Shown here in pieces: positions 1 to 11,280 of a stretch of 64,000 nucleotides of DNA. The notes under the pieces were generated by a model. The model had not been told where the DNA came from. It saw only the letters and a program-made list of their open reading frames with translations, and made no database searches. Within the stretch, counting starts at the first letter, position 1, and each line of letters begins with the position of its first letter. A program made the position numbers and the translations under genes. The stretch is from Sistotremastrum niveocremeum HHB9708 (Eukaryota > Basidiomycota > Agaricomycetes > Sistotremastrales > Sistotremastraceae), in the NCBI GenBank assembly GCA_001630475.1, contig KV419431.1:114089-178088 (forward strand), given 5' to 3'.

Positions 1-119
1 CAGATTGGCTATTTTGAGACTTCTGCAAGCCAAAATCTTTGTTTATGGGCCCACATAGGGCATCTGTGGTCATATAGACAATGCTAAAGGTCATACAGAT
101 CCTGAAATTGAATATTTAA

Positions 120-302
120 ATGTTTAAAATATTATTGGTTCAGAACTGGTTTGAACCGGGTTTGAACCTGAACTGAACCCTTTTGAACTGAACCACGGTT
201 CTGGTTCAGGTTCAGGGATTTTGGCCGAACTGAACCAAGGTTCAGTTCGGGGTTCATGAAAAAAGGCCGTGAACCGAACTGAACTGAACCTTGGCATCCC
301 TA
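120..302. mobile_element. GGTTC/GAACC-rich end of a hAT-like element (partial)
   Basis: The stretch is built from repeated GGTTCA/TGAACC words and ends in GGCATCCCTA, the reverse complement of a TAGGGATGCC start. Such TAGGG-type ends followed by GAACC/GGTTC-rich subterminal repeats are common in non-autonomous hAT elements. I find no convincing matching left end or 8-bp target duplication, so the partner end is probably outside the window or lost. Confidence 0.4.
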
Positions 303-806
303 GTGTCAACGAGTACTAGTCCACGACGGCCTCTCTGCCTCACTGGTTCATCGTGTTCTCCGTCCTGCGTCCTGCGACATCTCTTCTCTCTATGAACATG
401 GGCACAGTCATAGTGTCCATTAATAGCGGCCGATGCCACCGTTTTGAAAGACGCGGTTTCACGTGCTAGAAAATTTTGCTCTCAAGAGTCGAGATACAGT
501 ATTGCTTCTATGCCTGGCGTCTTGGAAACTTGGTAAAATACAGCTCCTCACTCTATTGCCTCGCGGATGTCAATACTCAACCTTGCGCTCGGCCTCTTGC
601 CAGGATATCGACACGCAAGTGCTCTCCTCTCGTCTGGGGCGCATCCCCGTTCCATCAGTGTCTGTAAAGCGCCTCGGTCTGAGATCCTCTCATCTTCTTC
701 CTCGAATTATTCGACTATAGTCGCGACATCGACTTCATCAATTGAATGATTGTTGCCCTGGTCTTCGCTTGTCGTATGTTCTTCTCTAGATAGCAGCTCT
801 TTGGAC
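303..806. other. No gene recognised
   Basis: Only short overlapping open frames are present, and none resembles a known protein. The right half flanks the first MITE. Confidence 0.5.
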
Positions 807-814
807 GACATCTT

Positions 815-1330
815 TAGAGTTCGAAGGTCCAGTCCATGTGACTGCAGGCAACCGAAGGTCGTGGTGGGGTCGTGACTGGACTGCAGTTGCCGGTCATCTG
901 GATTTCTGAAAATCAGGCAACCGGCAACTGCAGTCATGACCAGTCGCAACCGTGGTCGTGACTGAGGACCCTGAGGGGCCCTGAGAAAGGGTATACACAG
1001 GGTATTTTGAGTGTCAAGTGGGTATTTATGGGCATATATTCATCATATATTGTATTATATAGTGTTCCTATGTGTTACTAGACACTATATGACCACTAAT
1101 AAGACCCAAAAGTAATATATAATTGATTAAAATAATGGCTTAGACCAGTTGTGACCTCAGGTTGTGGCCATGACTGGTCAGGCAACTGGTCTTTTTGGCA
1201 ACTGGTTGCTGGACCACAACTGCAGTCCTGTTGCCAGTTGCCCAAAATTTTGGCAGGCAACCGGACCGGCAGTTGCCAGTCATGGGCAAAAATGGAAAAA
1301 GTCCAGTCGTGACCGGACTTTAAAACCCTA
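815..1330. mobile_element. hAT-type MITE, copy 1 (516 bp)
   Basis: The element starts TAGAGTTCGAAGGTCC and ends GGACTTTAAAACCCTA. The two ends form an imperfect terminal inverted repeat (15 of 20 positions; TAGAGTT against TAGGGTT). A perfect 8-bp direct repeat, GACATCTT, flanks it at 807-814 and 1331-1338. An 8-bp target duplication with TAGNG-type ends is the hAT signature. There is no transposase frame, so it is non-autonomous. The interior is rich in repeated and inverted GGCAACTG/CAGTTGCC words. Copy 2 at 3043-3558 has the same length and is nearly identical. Confidence 0.93.
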
Positions 1331-1385
1331 GACATCTTGACCTTAATCTCTACTCGCAGAGCCACGTCCACTTCCTAGCTGACTA

Positions 1386-2971
1386 GAGGGCAATATTATA
1401 GTACTTCCGTGGCTCTAGCACTCCTCTGCGATTCGATAAAATCCGTTTCAACCAAGAAATCGATGCCTCGACATTTCTGTCAACACGCATAGCTCCCTTC
1501 AGAATCACCCCAGTCGTCAAATCAGGATTATCCTGCACTATAACTCCACCTTCAGCAATAGATTTGTATCTTTTTGCGTCGTCGTGGACTCACTGCTTCG
1601 GCCGACTCAACTTCTATGTCTTCGAAGAAAGATCACGAGCTAGCGCAGATTCAAGATACTGCTGTGATACAAGTCCGGCGACATGCTGGTTATGTTCATT
1701 TGTTCTTGGACTGGATAATAAATCACAAATATGGAGACCTAGATCGAGAGTCGAGGGATGGTACGGTTCGTATTGAATTCATGTGGGATACGGAGACCGT
1801 GTGACATAATTTTTCGAGGATGATTTTTGATGATTGCGGATTTGGATGTTTCTCAGTGTTCATGATATCCTTACCTATGTTATTCCGATCGTATGTCAAT
1901 CACGACATCTCTCAAACTACTTGTGAAGGATATTCTCTCTCCATCGCTCGATTTACAAGAGAGCACCAACAAAGCCAAACAAGCTCCCTCGACATCGACG
2001 ACGACGGCCTCAGCCAGATCCTGCTTCTCAACATCAATCACGTTGAAAATTCCCTCTATCAATTCTGCCGTACCAGCTCGTTGGACGCACCTGCGGATCA
2101 TGTAGTGAAGAAATAACACCCGAGACCGAAGAAATAAGCGCGCAAGCGTCGAACGACATCGACATCGACCTCGAGGCCTCGTCGTGCCAGTGCTGGACTT
2201 CAACCTCAAGATGAATGATAAAGTCTTTATTCATCAAGGAGTGTCTGACCATCGTCAGCAATTTATCTTGGATATTCTCTGGCGATGAAATCTTTTCTCT
2301 CGGCTTACATCTGAACTCCTCAGCTCGCATTTCTTGTATTCGTCCTGGATATTCAGGATCGGGACTCGCGCAGATCAAGGTGTCCTCCGGGTACTTCCAG
2401 AATGGCTGTGACTGTCGACACAGCGAGACACATCACTCGACCGACTGGAGAACTCACAGCAAGATCGAATCTCTCCTACAACCCCCTCGACCCGGCTTGG
2501 CTCGAGGGACAGGGGTGACTTATAGATGTATCTTGGGGGGATAATAGGAGGAATGCGAGGTGAGAGTCGTAGTCTTGTGGGCTGAAATTCGTACGTCTCA
2601 CGAATTACGATCCCGTTACCAAATCACTGACAGTGAATTGCAACTACTATACTGGTCGTACTCGTACTATGCAGACCCGAGTCAAATCTCTGGGGCTCTT
2701 CTAATTGATGATGAACTGATACTGCGTTTGCTATCTCGATTTCGAAACTCTTTCGAAGACACAAAACCCTCTTTGGTGGAAATCTTTTGTGAGACGATAA
2801 CTAAGCCCTTCTGTGTTCTCGTTGAATTGCTTCGCACTCTCGTCGGCTCATGTTCCACTGCTCTACTCAAACTACGGTGATCAAAACATTATTTTTCTTC
2901 CCGATCTCAGGCACGTCTTCCTCTGGTACGATGTCCTGAAGACTCTTCCAGATTGGCTGAACTTTGGTCAT
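1386..2971 (-). pseudogene. Unrecognised, probably decayed multi-exon gene
   Basis: Several minus-strand stretches look coding but are not one open frame. One begins at an ATG near 2971 (MTKVQPIWKSLQDIVPEEDV...), followed by a possible GT..AG intron. Another near 2400-2210 contains WKYPEDTLICASPDPEYPGR. A third lies near 2100-1880, and a C-terminal-looking stretch ends at a stop near 1386 (...RKYYNIAL). I do not recognise the family and could not connect all parts in frame. On the other strand, 1574-1804 could also encode a short peptide. A TATATATA box lies upstream at 3592-3599, but MITE copy 2 sits between it and the first ATG. The gene may therefore be silenced, decayed or mis-modelled. 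Confidence 0.35.
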
Positions 2972-3042
2972 ATTTCTGGACTTCCGGTCGCTGTTTACAT
3001 TTTCTTGTACTGTACAGGGCTCTCGATACTCAAAGTTGCCAC

Positions 3043-3558
3043 TAGAGTTCGAAGGTCCAGTCCATGTGACTGCAGGCAACCGAAGGTCGTGGTGGGGTCG
3101 TGACTGGACTGCAGTTGCCGGTCATCTGGATTTCTGAAAATCAGGCAACCGGCAACTGCAGTCATGACCAGTCGCAACCGTGGTCGTGACTGAGGACCCT
3201 GAGGGGCCCTGAGAAAGGGTATACACAGGGTATTTTGAGTGTCAAGTGGGTATTTATGGGCATATATTCATCATATATTGTATTATATAGTGTTCCTATG
3301 TGTTACTAGACACTATATGACCACTAATAAGACCCAAAAGTAATATATAATTGATTAAAATAATGGCTTAGACCAGTTGTGACCTCAGGTCGTGGCCATG
3401 ACTGGTCAGGCAACTGGTCTTTTTGGCAACTGGTTGCTGGACCACAACTGCAGTCCTGTTGCCAGTTGCCCAAAATTTTGGCAGGCAACCGGACCGGCAG
3501 TTGCCAGTCATGGGCAAAAATGGAAAAAGTCCAGTCGTGACCGGACTTTAAAACCCTA
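3043..3558. mobile_element. hAT-type MITE, copy 2 (516 bp)
   Basis: It has the same length and ends as copy 1 (815-1330). Read side by side they differ at very few positions, for example T versus C in the CAGG(T/C)CGTGGCC-like segment. A perfect 8-bp target duplication, GTTGCCAC, occupies 3035-3042 and 3559-3566. The near-identity and intact target duplications point to recent movement. It separates a TATA-like box (3592-3599) from the ATG at 2971 of the unrecognised minus-strand gene. Confidence 0.93.
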
Positions 3559-3591
3559 GTTGCCACATTCGTGTCGTGTCCATTTCATTGC

Positions 3592-3599
3592 TATATATA
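3592..3599 (-). promoter_or_regulatory. TATA-like box, displaced by a MITE
   Basis: The minus strand reads TATATATAG here, about 30 bp before the MITE copy 2 target site. With the MITE removed it would lie roughly 100 bp upstream of the ATG at 2971; with it the distance is over 600 bp. The assignment is inferred from spacing only. Confidence 0.4.
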
Positions 3600-3695
3600 C
3601 CAAAGTTTACGCCGAATACACAGTCATACCTTAATTTCGAGTTTTGAAAATTGCGAGAATACTTGAGCGGATCGATGAACCGTCCGAGACACCAT

Positions 3696-4224
3696 TCAGT
3701 CCTTCCTCTGTGCACTCTCCAAGGCTGGCGACTGGTCAAAGACTGCCTGAGAATGCTGGGCCGGCGCGAGGGATGGACCAGATGTGGATTCGGACGACGG
3801 TAAGGCCGGCGGAGGATGAATGAGGGTGGTCATGGGAATATCAGAGTCTGAATCTGCGAAAGTGTCAGCAACGAGATCAGTATTTGCCGGACCTGGGGAA
3901 GGGGAGTCGGCGGAAGGGGGGAGGAGGGGGTCTGACTGGGAGGCATTGCCGGGAATCGGTGCGTTGGATGGAGGGTGAGATGGTGATGCTGGTGGAATCG
4001 ATGCAGAGGCGATTGCGCCGGTGGGAGGAGAAGAAAGGGAATCGAGTTCTGCGGGGACGGTCAATAGAATGCACAGGAAGAGACGAGGACAACTCGCCTG
4101 CTAAGAGAACGCGGGCGCGAGCGCGAGTTTGTTCACTGGTGCGATATCGATCGCCGTCCTCGTCGCGGAATTCGTCATCAACGCAGCGCTGCAGGAATTG
4201 ACGGACAGCAGTAGAGTCTGAAAA
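3696..4224 (-). other. Conserved 3' continuation of the DUF6535 gene beyond an in-frame TAA
   Basis: Directly after the TAA at 4225 the same frame continues as SDSTAVRQFLQRCVDDEFRD, which aligns with the paralogous C-terminal modules in neighbouring genes (for example ISDRTTLRRFLDHCVD). It reaches LLAG, where paralogues have an intron. Here the donor would be GC (CAG|GCGAGT) and the acceptor CCGCAG. After it comes a Pro/Ser-rich tail that stays open to a stop at 3696. Either the TAA is a recent truncation, or an intron (for example GTCACTAGC...TTTTCAG) removes it. Confidence 0.55.
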
Positions 4225-6908
4225 TTAATATTGTGAGAGGTTGAGAGAAGTGAGATAGCGGATGATTGTGTCGCTAGTGACTCTCCAAGTATCCCAGTGT
4301 GGATGTCGAGAGATGTAGTCGATGAGTGGGGACAGATCGACTTCGGTTGGAGGAGGAGAAGCGAGAACGATGAAGACTTGGGAGAGGGATAGAGGACCAA
4401 GCTCGGACTGATCGACTGTTTTGACGAATTCATTGATTTCGCGGAGAATTTCATGTTTGCGATCCTTGACAAGGAAGTCTACAAGATCATACCAGACACC
4501 GCGTGGATGCTGAATGATTGATTTGATGAGGTCGAGTGGATCGACGTGGGAGAGGATCCGCGTGACGTCATCTCTCGTACCCTTGTAAAGAAGGTTGTGG
4601 CAATGATCCTCCGCCATGTAAAAGATCTTCCCCCGATCTCCCAACTTCCCCTTGTGGTTATAGGAACACAAAACTCGGGCAACGCATTCCTCAAAAGGGA
4701 GAGCAGCGAGGGGACGGAGATCGGAGTTGTCTGGTTCGAATGCCGTCTCTAGTAGCTGATTCCGGAAATACAGAGGGTATGATCGAAGGCCAAGGAAGCA
4801 CTGGACGTGGTCCCTTGTGAGCCGCTGTCCCATATCTCTGAACTGTTGACTATCAGACGGTACGAACTGCTTGGCACGAGTTCTGAGCGTCTCTCGGACT
4901 CGGACGGATGTGTCAGTCGCCAGCAGCCGATTCTGTGTCTTCTCCAACTGGTCCGCCGCACCCTCCCCATTCTGGAACCACTCTACATATGAGAATGACC
5001 CTACCGCCCGTTCTAACAGCTTCGGATCGCTTGCTTCCGCGATCAAGTCCATGAACGCACCAACCAGCTTCTCTTTATCCTTCGTATCGAATTTCACTCT
5101 CCACTCCTCGATCAGGAGACACGCCAAGAACAGGGGGGCCATTGTCAGAATTACCAGCACGAGCATTATAGGCCGCCAGGGTATCCAACTGATACATTCA
5201 TCCAACCACTCGATCAAAGTCCCCAGCGGTTTCGTCACTATATCAAGGAGTTTGCTTAGTAGCTTTATGATTTTGAGAAGGAGCTTGCTGAACGGCCCTC
5301 CAAACGGCGATACTTCATAGAACAGAGCATGTATCGTCGCTGCCGCTACCACCGCAAGGATAACCGAGGAAAACGAGAGTCCAACTTTCCACGTAATCAG
5401 CAGCCTCGGTGCGTCCTCGTCGAACGATCCCGCGAGATTTCGAAGTTGATAGAGAAGGCCGGTCATGAAGAGTCCGATGGACCCTAAGAGAATGATGTGA
5501 AGACCTTCGACAAGGATTCTCAGCCATCGTTTAGCAAGTGCCTCACGGGCTAAGTGTCGCAGTAAGCGTTCCCTGTAAGTCGAACCTTCCGGTCGTGTCG
5601 TCAATTTGCTCATCCACTGACGACCGAGGACAGAGAGTACAGCGTTGAGGATCTGAAGCATAATCAGTAATTTAATGAAACACTTTTCTTCCAAAAATTC
5701 AATGATGCCGCACCGATAAGATAAGCGCCAGATAGAAAAGTATGCATACGTTTTGTGCCGAAATATTAGGCAAAGGAGGTGGAGTATCCGTTGTGCCACT
5801 GGAATTGCTAGAAGATGGAGAGAGAGCTTGGACGGCCGGGACAAGGAATGCGGTGAGTACGGCTGAGAACAATGCGATCTGGCTTTGTGTGAATGCTCTT
5901 ATTTGCTTGTCTGAGGAAATTGGGACTTACGAAGACCAGCGACACATCCATTCTTTTAATCCATTCGTCAACTTCCTCCTTCGTCCTCGTCATCGCTATC
6001 TCGAATAGCGCAGTGCAGGTGGATTCGTCCTCCATCGGCTTCAAATCATATGGCTGATCATCTAATCGACCATCCGAATTCATCATCAGTGTATCTCATA
6101 ATACCTCAAATCAATCCTCGTACCTTTTATTGCGTCCCTGATCAACACGTCAAACTTCTTGCCGTGGTCGACTAGCGTTTCCTTTATATTCTTCATCATA
6201 TCGTGCAGCATTATGACTGCCTCATGGAAAGAATCTTTTGAAGATTTCTCGACCGATGCTTCGGCAACTCCTTCATCGAGACCTTCCGCGGTGTCAGCCT
6301 GGCGATTCTCGACTGGATTCTGTGGGGGACTGGAAGCGTGATCGTCTTGAGGAATCTCGGCATGCGGAGGGTCATTCGCAATACGATCAAGCGTGGTAGG
6401 GTTATCGAGAGCCGGTGCCTGGGTACTCTGAGTCTGAGTCGCAGGAAGTTTGGCTATGCCATTGTGAGACTCAGAGGCGACTTGAGATGCTCGTCTATGT
6501 GGCTGGACAGATGGCGTATCTGTCCTGACTTCTGTATCTTCACTCATATTTCAGCTTCTGACTATGCAACGACAGACGAGTCAAAAAGCACCCACCTGTC
6601 GATTTACAGACGAGCAACGCAACCATCGTCTCCCGTTGATCATCAAGCGCGCGACGCATGTCCTTCATCACCTCTCGCTGATCCTCCATGACCTTTTGTT
6701 GCTCTTGGATCATGGCATTCTGCTTTTCGAGAGCCTCTCGTTGTGCCAGTGAAGTTGCGTTCTGCTCTTCGATCAGTTTGAGTAGCCGATTGAACATCGG
6801 TGTATCGAAGGGATCGGCTATCGCTGCCAGACTGGGTGGTTGAGCATTGGGTATAGATAGGAAATCATTTGGGACATAGGGGTCTGGAGGGTCTGGAGGT
6901 GCGGACAT
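4225..6908 (-). CDS. DUF6535 domain membrane protein 1
   Basis: This is a five-exon gene: 6908-6596, 6531-6124, 6061-5931, 5878-5714 and 5652-4225. All junctions are GT..AG and the sum is exactly 815 codons including the stop. The N-terminus is Pro-rich, followed by a Gln/Glu/Met-rich predicted coiled coil (EEQNATSLAQREALEKQNAM...). Next comes the DUF6535 domain (PF20153): a short exon EVDEWIKRMDVSLVF, a hydrophobic helix IALFSAVLTAFLVPAV, then YLALILS, VLGRQWMSKL and two further membrane helices. The C-terminal third is the module shared with the neighbouring genes (DLRPLAALPFEECVARVLCSYN ... DDVTRILSHVDP). The start at 6908 (MSAPPDPPD) is preferred over 6965 because the paralogue starts alike. 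DUF6535 proteins are fungal membrane proteins of unknown function. The frame ends at a TAA inside a conserved segment (see 3696-4224). Confidence 0.85.
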
Positions 6909-7608
6909 GGTGGACAACGGCGGACGACGTGGACGAGTAGGGGTGATGAAAAGGGGGGGGGTCAAGAGGGGATTTTTATCGTTTCATTCTGAGTGCGTCC
7001 ATCGTTATGAATGACCTAGGTAATGCCATTGTGGTGGCACTTTTTCTTTGACCAATAGCATCGGCTTCGTCGTCTCCTTGCCACAGCCTTCGTGTGAACG
7101 GTGCCTTGATGTGGGATAAATCTCTGGAATATTGAGATGCATTATTTACGTGCATAATATTATTTAGGATGTGATACCGACCTTGTCCTCTGCACGTCTC
7201 GACGACGTTTGGGTGGTACTAGTAGAATTTTTGCTTCCGTTCGGAGCAGGTGCCTGAGACGACGTTCCCACGCTTCTCCTCGTCGTTCTTCACTAAGCTT
7301 CCTTGGTCAAGGAAAGACTTACACGGCTTCCACAAATTTCGGATGATCGCCTTGTTCTTCTCGATACGCATCCTCTTTCGCCGCGCCTTGACTTTGGATA
7401 GACGAAGACGAGCTTGTATTTTATGTGCAACGAGCAACGACATCTTGCGCTAGATTTCTTCCTAGCTCTCGACATATTCCCCGTACATATTTCTACATTG
7501 ATTCTGAGAAGGTCCTCATTCGCTCAGCGCGCTGTCTACCGTAAAGACCGCCAATGCTTTCAGATTTTTCGAATGACACCGTCTTCGTCTGGGAATCTCA
7601 TGGATTTC
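6909..7608. other. Intergenic; one short basic open frame
   Basis: A 74-codon minus-strand frame (7219-7443) encodes a Lys/Arg-rich peptide starting MSLLVAHKIQARLRL. It has no recognised relatives and could be a 5' exon fragment. Otherwise this is the promoter region of DUF6535 gene 1 and the 3' flank of the next gene. Confidence 0.4.
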
Positions 7609-10037
7609 CTAAATATCCTTGTCTCTACTGGTACTCTGCAACAAATCTTCATCACCATTGTCGAACTCCTCTGAACTTCCCCGACCGACCTCTGATGCTT
7701 GCGACTCCGGAACAAGTGCGATATCTCCATCTCCATCTACATCTACCTCGGACGACGAGAGCATGAACGGAGAACGAGTAACATTGATTGACGCCATGAT
7801 CTTGGGGGTATTGGAGTACGTGTCATCTGAGTTCGTACCACTGCCAGGGAATGGCAGAACGTCCGCCAGATCGATATTCGAACCCGCAGAGGGGCGTGAT
7901 AAAAGAGGGCTTGAGGGGGGCTGAGAGGTGTCGGTGTCGGTGTCGGTATCGATAGCTGAAAGAGGTTGGTGTGATGGAGGGGATGTTGCAGTCTGGGCCG
8001 GAGTTGGGGCTGGAGCTGGTTCAGAGGAAGTTGACGCAATCGGACTGATGGAAGGGTGAAAGAGACCATCGATTTCTACACGCATAGACCCAATCAGCCT
8101 AACGCACATAAAAACCCAAGAGACAAGAAACACCTCACCCGCTAGCAACCTATTCGCCCTCCCAAGAACTTCATCATTCGGCACACTCCACTCCCCATCC
8201 CCATCCTCATCATAATCCTCATAGAAATCCACCCTAAACCTAAGCCTCAGACGCAGACGCAGACGCAAAAATCGACGCACAGCATTCAAATCTGATATTC
8301 CAGCAAGATCGTAGGAATTGAGATAAGCGAATACAGTATCGGATGTCCAATGCCAAGTACGTTTATCTGTATGTCGGGCGAGGTAGGATATGAGAGGGGA
8401 TAAGTCGATGGAGGGAGGAGGAGGAGAAGCGAGCACGACGAAGACGTCGGAGAGGGCGATCGTGTCGAATCTGGATTGGTCAACTTTTAGCACGAATTTG
8501 TTGAGTTGGTCGAGGAGGGCGTGTTTGCAGTCGTGGACGATGAATCTGACGAGAGGGAAGGAGATGAAGCGGGGGTGATGGATGAAGGATTTGATGAGGT
8601 TGAACGGGGAGACGTATGACAGGATTCGGGTGACGTCGTCGTGCTTTCCTTCGCCGAGAAGATAGGTGAGGTGTCTTTGTGCGAGATTAAATATCCTGCT
8701 TCGGTCTCCCAACCCCCACCAGTGACTGAGTCTAGACGCGTCCCCATTGTCGTTGTCGATGTCAGCATCCAAACGCGAGTACTGGTGGTTATAAGAGCAT
8801 AATACTCGAGCTAGACATTCGTCGAAAGGGAGAGCAGAGAGCGGGCAAAGATCGGCGTTGTGAGGGTTGAGAGAGGCTAGGTAGACTTCTGCTTGGAAGT
8901 AATTGACTAGAGATGGATCTGTGGAGGATGGAAGAGGAATGGGCGAAGGATTGAGCGGAACGATTTTAATCGAGGGAAGGGGTCTGGCCGCGTCAGTGGA
9001 CGGTGGGAAGAAGTCATTAATATCAATGACTGCTGGAGTGGAAGAAGGAGCCTGAGGGAGAGAAGGCTTTGGCTTGGAGATATTGTTCGGAGTTCGGATG
9101 TAGGACAGAGGGCGGAAGGGGAATGTCAAAACGTTAAATAATGTGGCGAATATAAAACGAGGAGGGGGAAGAGGAGGAGGGGACGAGAGACAATCGAGTT
9201 CTAGACGACGAATTAGAATAGCTTAGAATAGCTTAGACAAAGAAAGAAGGATAACTCACCAAATAGTAGATATTCCGCACGAGCGCGACTTTCGTCACTA
9301 GTGCGATACGGAGTATTGTACTTGTCGCGGAACTCGGTATCGACGCAGTGATCAAGAAAGCGACGGAGGGTGGTGCGATCTGATATTTGGGGGAGGGGAT
9401 AAGCTTCGATGTAAGTTATGAGTTTGGTGCTTGTCTTGTCCCAAGTTAACCAGTCTGGGTGTTCGGAGAGATAGTGGATGAGTGGGGAGAGGTCGATGTC
9501 GATTCGCGGCGAAGAAGCGAGAGCGAGAAAGACTGAGGAGAGGGAGTGAGGAATAAGTCTGGATTGATCGATCCATTTCATTGATTGATTGATTTGGCGG
9601 AGGATGGCATGATTGCTATCTTTGACGATGAACTCGAGAAGAGGAGAGGAAATCGCACCTGGGTGCCGAATGAATGACTTGATGATGTTGAGTGGATCGA
9701 CGTGTGAGAGGATCCGGGTGACGTCATCTGTCTTTCCCTCATCAAGGAGGTCGTCGCAATGTTTCTGTGCCAAGTCAAAGATTCTCCTACGGTCTCCTAA
9801 CTTCCCCCGACGGTTATAGGAGCACAGCACTCGGGCTACGCATTCCTCGAATGGGAGGAGAAAGAGAGCGCGCAGATCGGCGTTGTGTTTGTCGAGTGAT
9901 TCGGATAAGAATGAGGGGTTGAAGGGATTAGGTGTTGTCGGCAGATCTGGGGCTGGAAAGCTGGAGATTGGTAAGCTGGAGATTGGTGGAGGGTTTGTGT
10001 GGATGGTGGGATCGAGGGGTTCTGGAGGAGTTGACAT
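7609..10037 (-). CDS. Protein with two tandem DUF6535-associated C-terminal modules
   Basis: Exon 1 runs from 10037 (MSTPPEPLDP; an upstream in-frame ATG lies at 10145) to 9259. A 58-bp intron (9201-9258, GTGAGTTA..GTCTAG) follows, then exon 2 from 9200. Exon 1 holds module 1 (DLRALFLLPFEECVARVLCS ... DDVTRILSHVDP ... LPQISDRTTLRRFLDHCVD). Exon 2 holds a Pro-rich linker and module 2 (DLCPLSALPFDECLARVLCS ... LAGISDLNAVRRFLRLR). A further 63-bp GT..AG intron at 8076-8138 is in frame and stop-free, so its retention would be tolerated. The tail is Ser/Pro/Thr-rich with Asp-Thr repeats. No DUF6535 membrane domain or signal peptide is seen, so the product is probably soluble. The modules match the C-terminal third of the two DUF6535 proteins in this window. 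Function is unknown. The plus-strand gene at 12382 is a head-to-head paralogue. Confidence 0.8.
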
Positions 10038-10460
10038 CGATGATGAGTGGAAGGGTGGGAGACGATCTTGTGAGCGCTTGGCAACCTCGTGCACTTGTGC
10101 GTCTGTTCCAACTGACACAGCCTTCGTGGGAATGGGGGCTGACATTGAGCAACGTCGTATGAGATGGATGTAGCATGAACTACCTCAGTCTACCTGATCT
10201 GAATCCTCGCCGATCCTCGTCGTGCGCGTCTACCCTCTCTGACAAGCTAACAGCATCGACTCTCCGACTTCTTGGCACTATCGTTTCAAGATCCTCGATT
10301 CCTCCATAGCTATAGAGCTGTCATGTCTTGCATGAGGTGCCATTTGAGAAGAGTGGATCGCGTCAAGATTCGGGGTTGAAGATGCGTTGAGATAATCGAC
10401 GCCTGCGCTCGAGTTGCAAAGCCGGATCCGCGTCGTCGATTCCGCGAGCCGCAAGTTTGA

Positions 10461-10490
10461 CTTTGTTTGGCCTAAGCCTTCAACTTGAAG
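10461..10490 (+). promoter_or_regulatory. F-box upstream block (relic gene)
   Basis: CTTTGTTTGGCCTAAGCCTT, followed by CAACTTGAAG, is the same block found upstream of the intact F-box genes. It lies about 160 bp before the pseudogene ATG at 10648. Confidence 0.55.
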
Positions 10491-11280
10491 CCACCATCTC
10501 TGGCGGGACCGCTCGACCGTCCGAGAATCAAGGGTACAATCCCTGCCATACGAACTTTTCTTTCTGACCTCACATATATAGTTGCTATCCACAGGCGATT
10601 CAATCGTCCGAATCTCCAGTATAGTATTAACAAAAACGTACGAACCATGCCCTACAATATCCCAGCCGGAATCTTCCACCGAATTATCTGGTATTCTCTA
10701 CTCCTCCCTTCATCTTATCAAAGCACCCTCCTCCACGTGGCCACCCCCACCATCCACAGGAATATCGTCATGCCAGATTCTACACTCTCCGATTTCCCAG
10801 GACGCGCGTCTCGTCTGTCGCTAGTGAGATCCGTGGCTGTTGAGCGGTTTCGAACTCTGGAGAGATCTTTGTTTCGAGGATGCGAAGACCTTGTTGAGTG
10901 CAAGAGATGTTGTCAGAAGGATCCCAGGACGGTCTCTACGAATTCGGATACGTGCTCGTCCGAATTCGAAGAATGAGGACGTTCAATTTACTCTCAACGG
11001 CTTCGTGTCGAGTTCACGCTCGAGAATCCGTCGCCACGTCAAACTCGGTTGAACAGCCGATCCAGTTCCTACTCTTGGAGACGCAGCCTTCACTTCTCTG
11101 ACTGATTATCACATCAAAAACTTTGCGTTGTGCGACCGCCATCTTCCTTTCCTACGACTCGACTGCCGACATCCGTACCGATTTTGACCGTAATCACGGT
11201 CATTCTCAAATTATCTTGCTCACCCGCTTGCTCGACGTCTCTACCTCTCTATTCTGTTCTTACATCTTGTTTGTTCCTCT
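10491..11280 (+). pseudogene. F-box pseudogene, deleted duplicate of the gene at 14879
   Basis: From ATG 10648 the peptide begins MPYNIPAGIFHRIIWYSLLL, near-identical to MPHNIPAEIFHRIIWDSLLL of the intact gene. Frame is lost within about 40 codons, although nucleotide similarity continues to about 10980. The middle is missing: at 11050-11140 the sequence resumes with the segment matching 16200-16290 of the intact gene (CACATCAAAAACTT...). At 11150-11280 it matches the 3' flank of the intact gene (17055-17175). The upstream region also matches, including a probable 5'UTR intron (GGGTACAATCC..ATATATAG) and the word TGCTATCCACAGG. It is thus a segmental duplicate with a large internal deletion and several frame breaks. 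Confidence 0.85.

Noticed and set aside
815-3558. The two 516-bp repeats as LTRs of one retroelement
   Set aside because: Each has its own 8-bp target duplication and inverted ends, and the sequence between them holds no retroelement genes.
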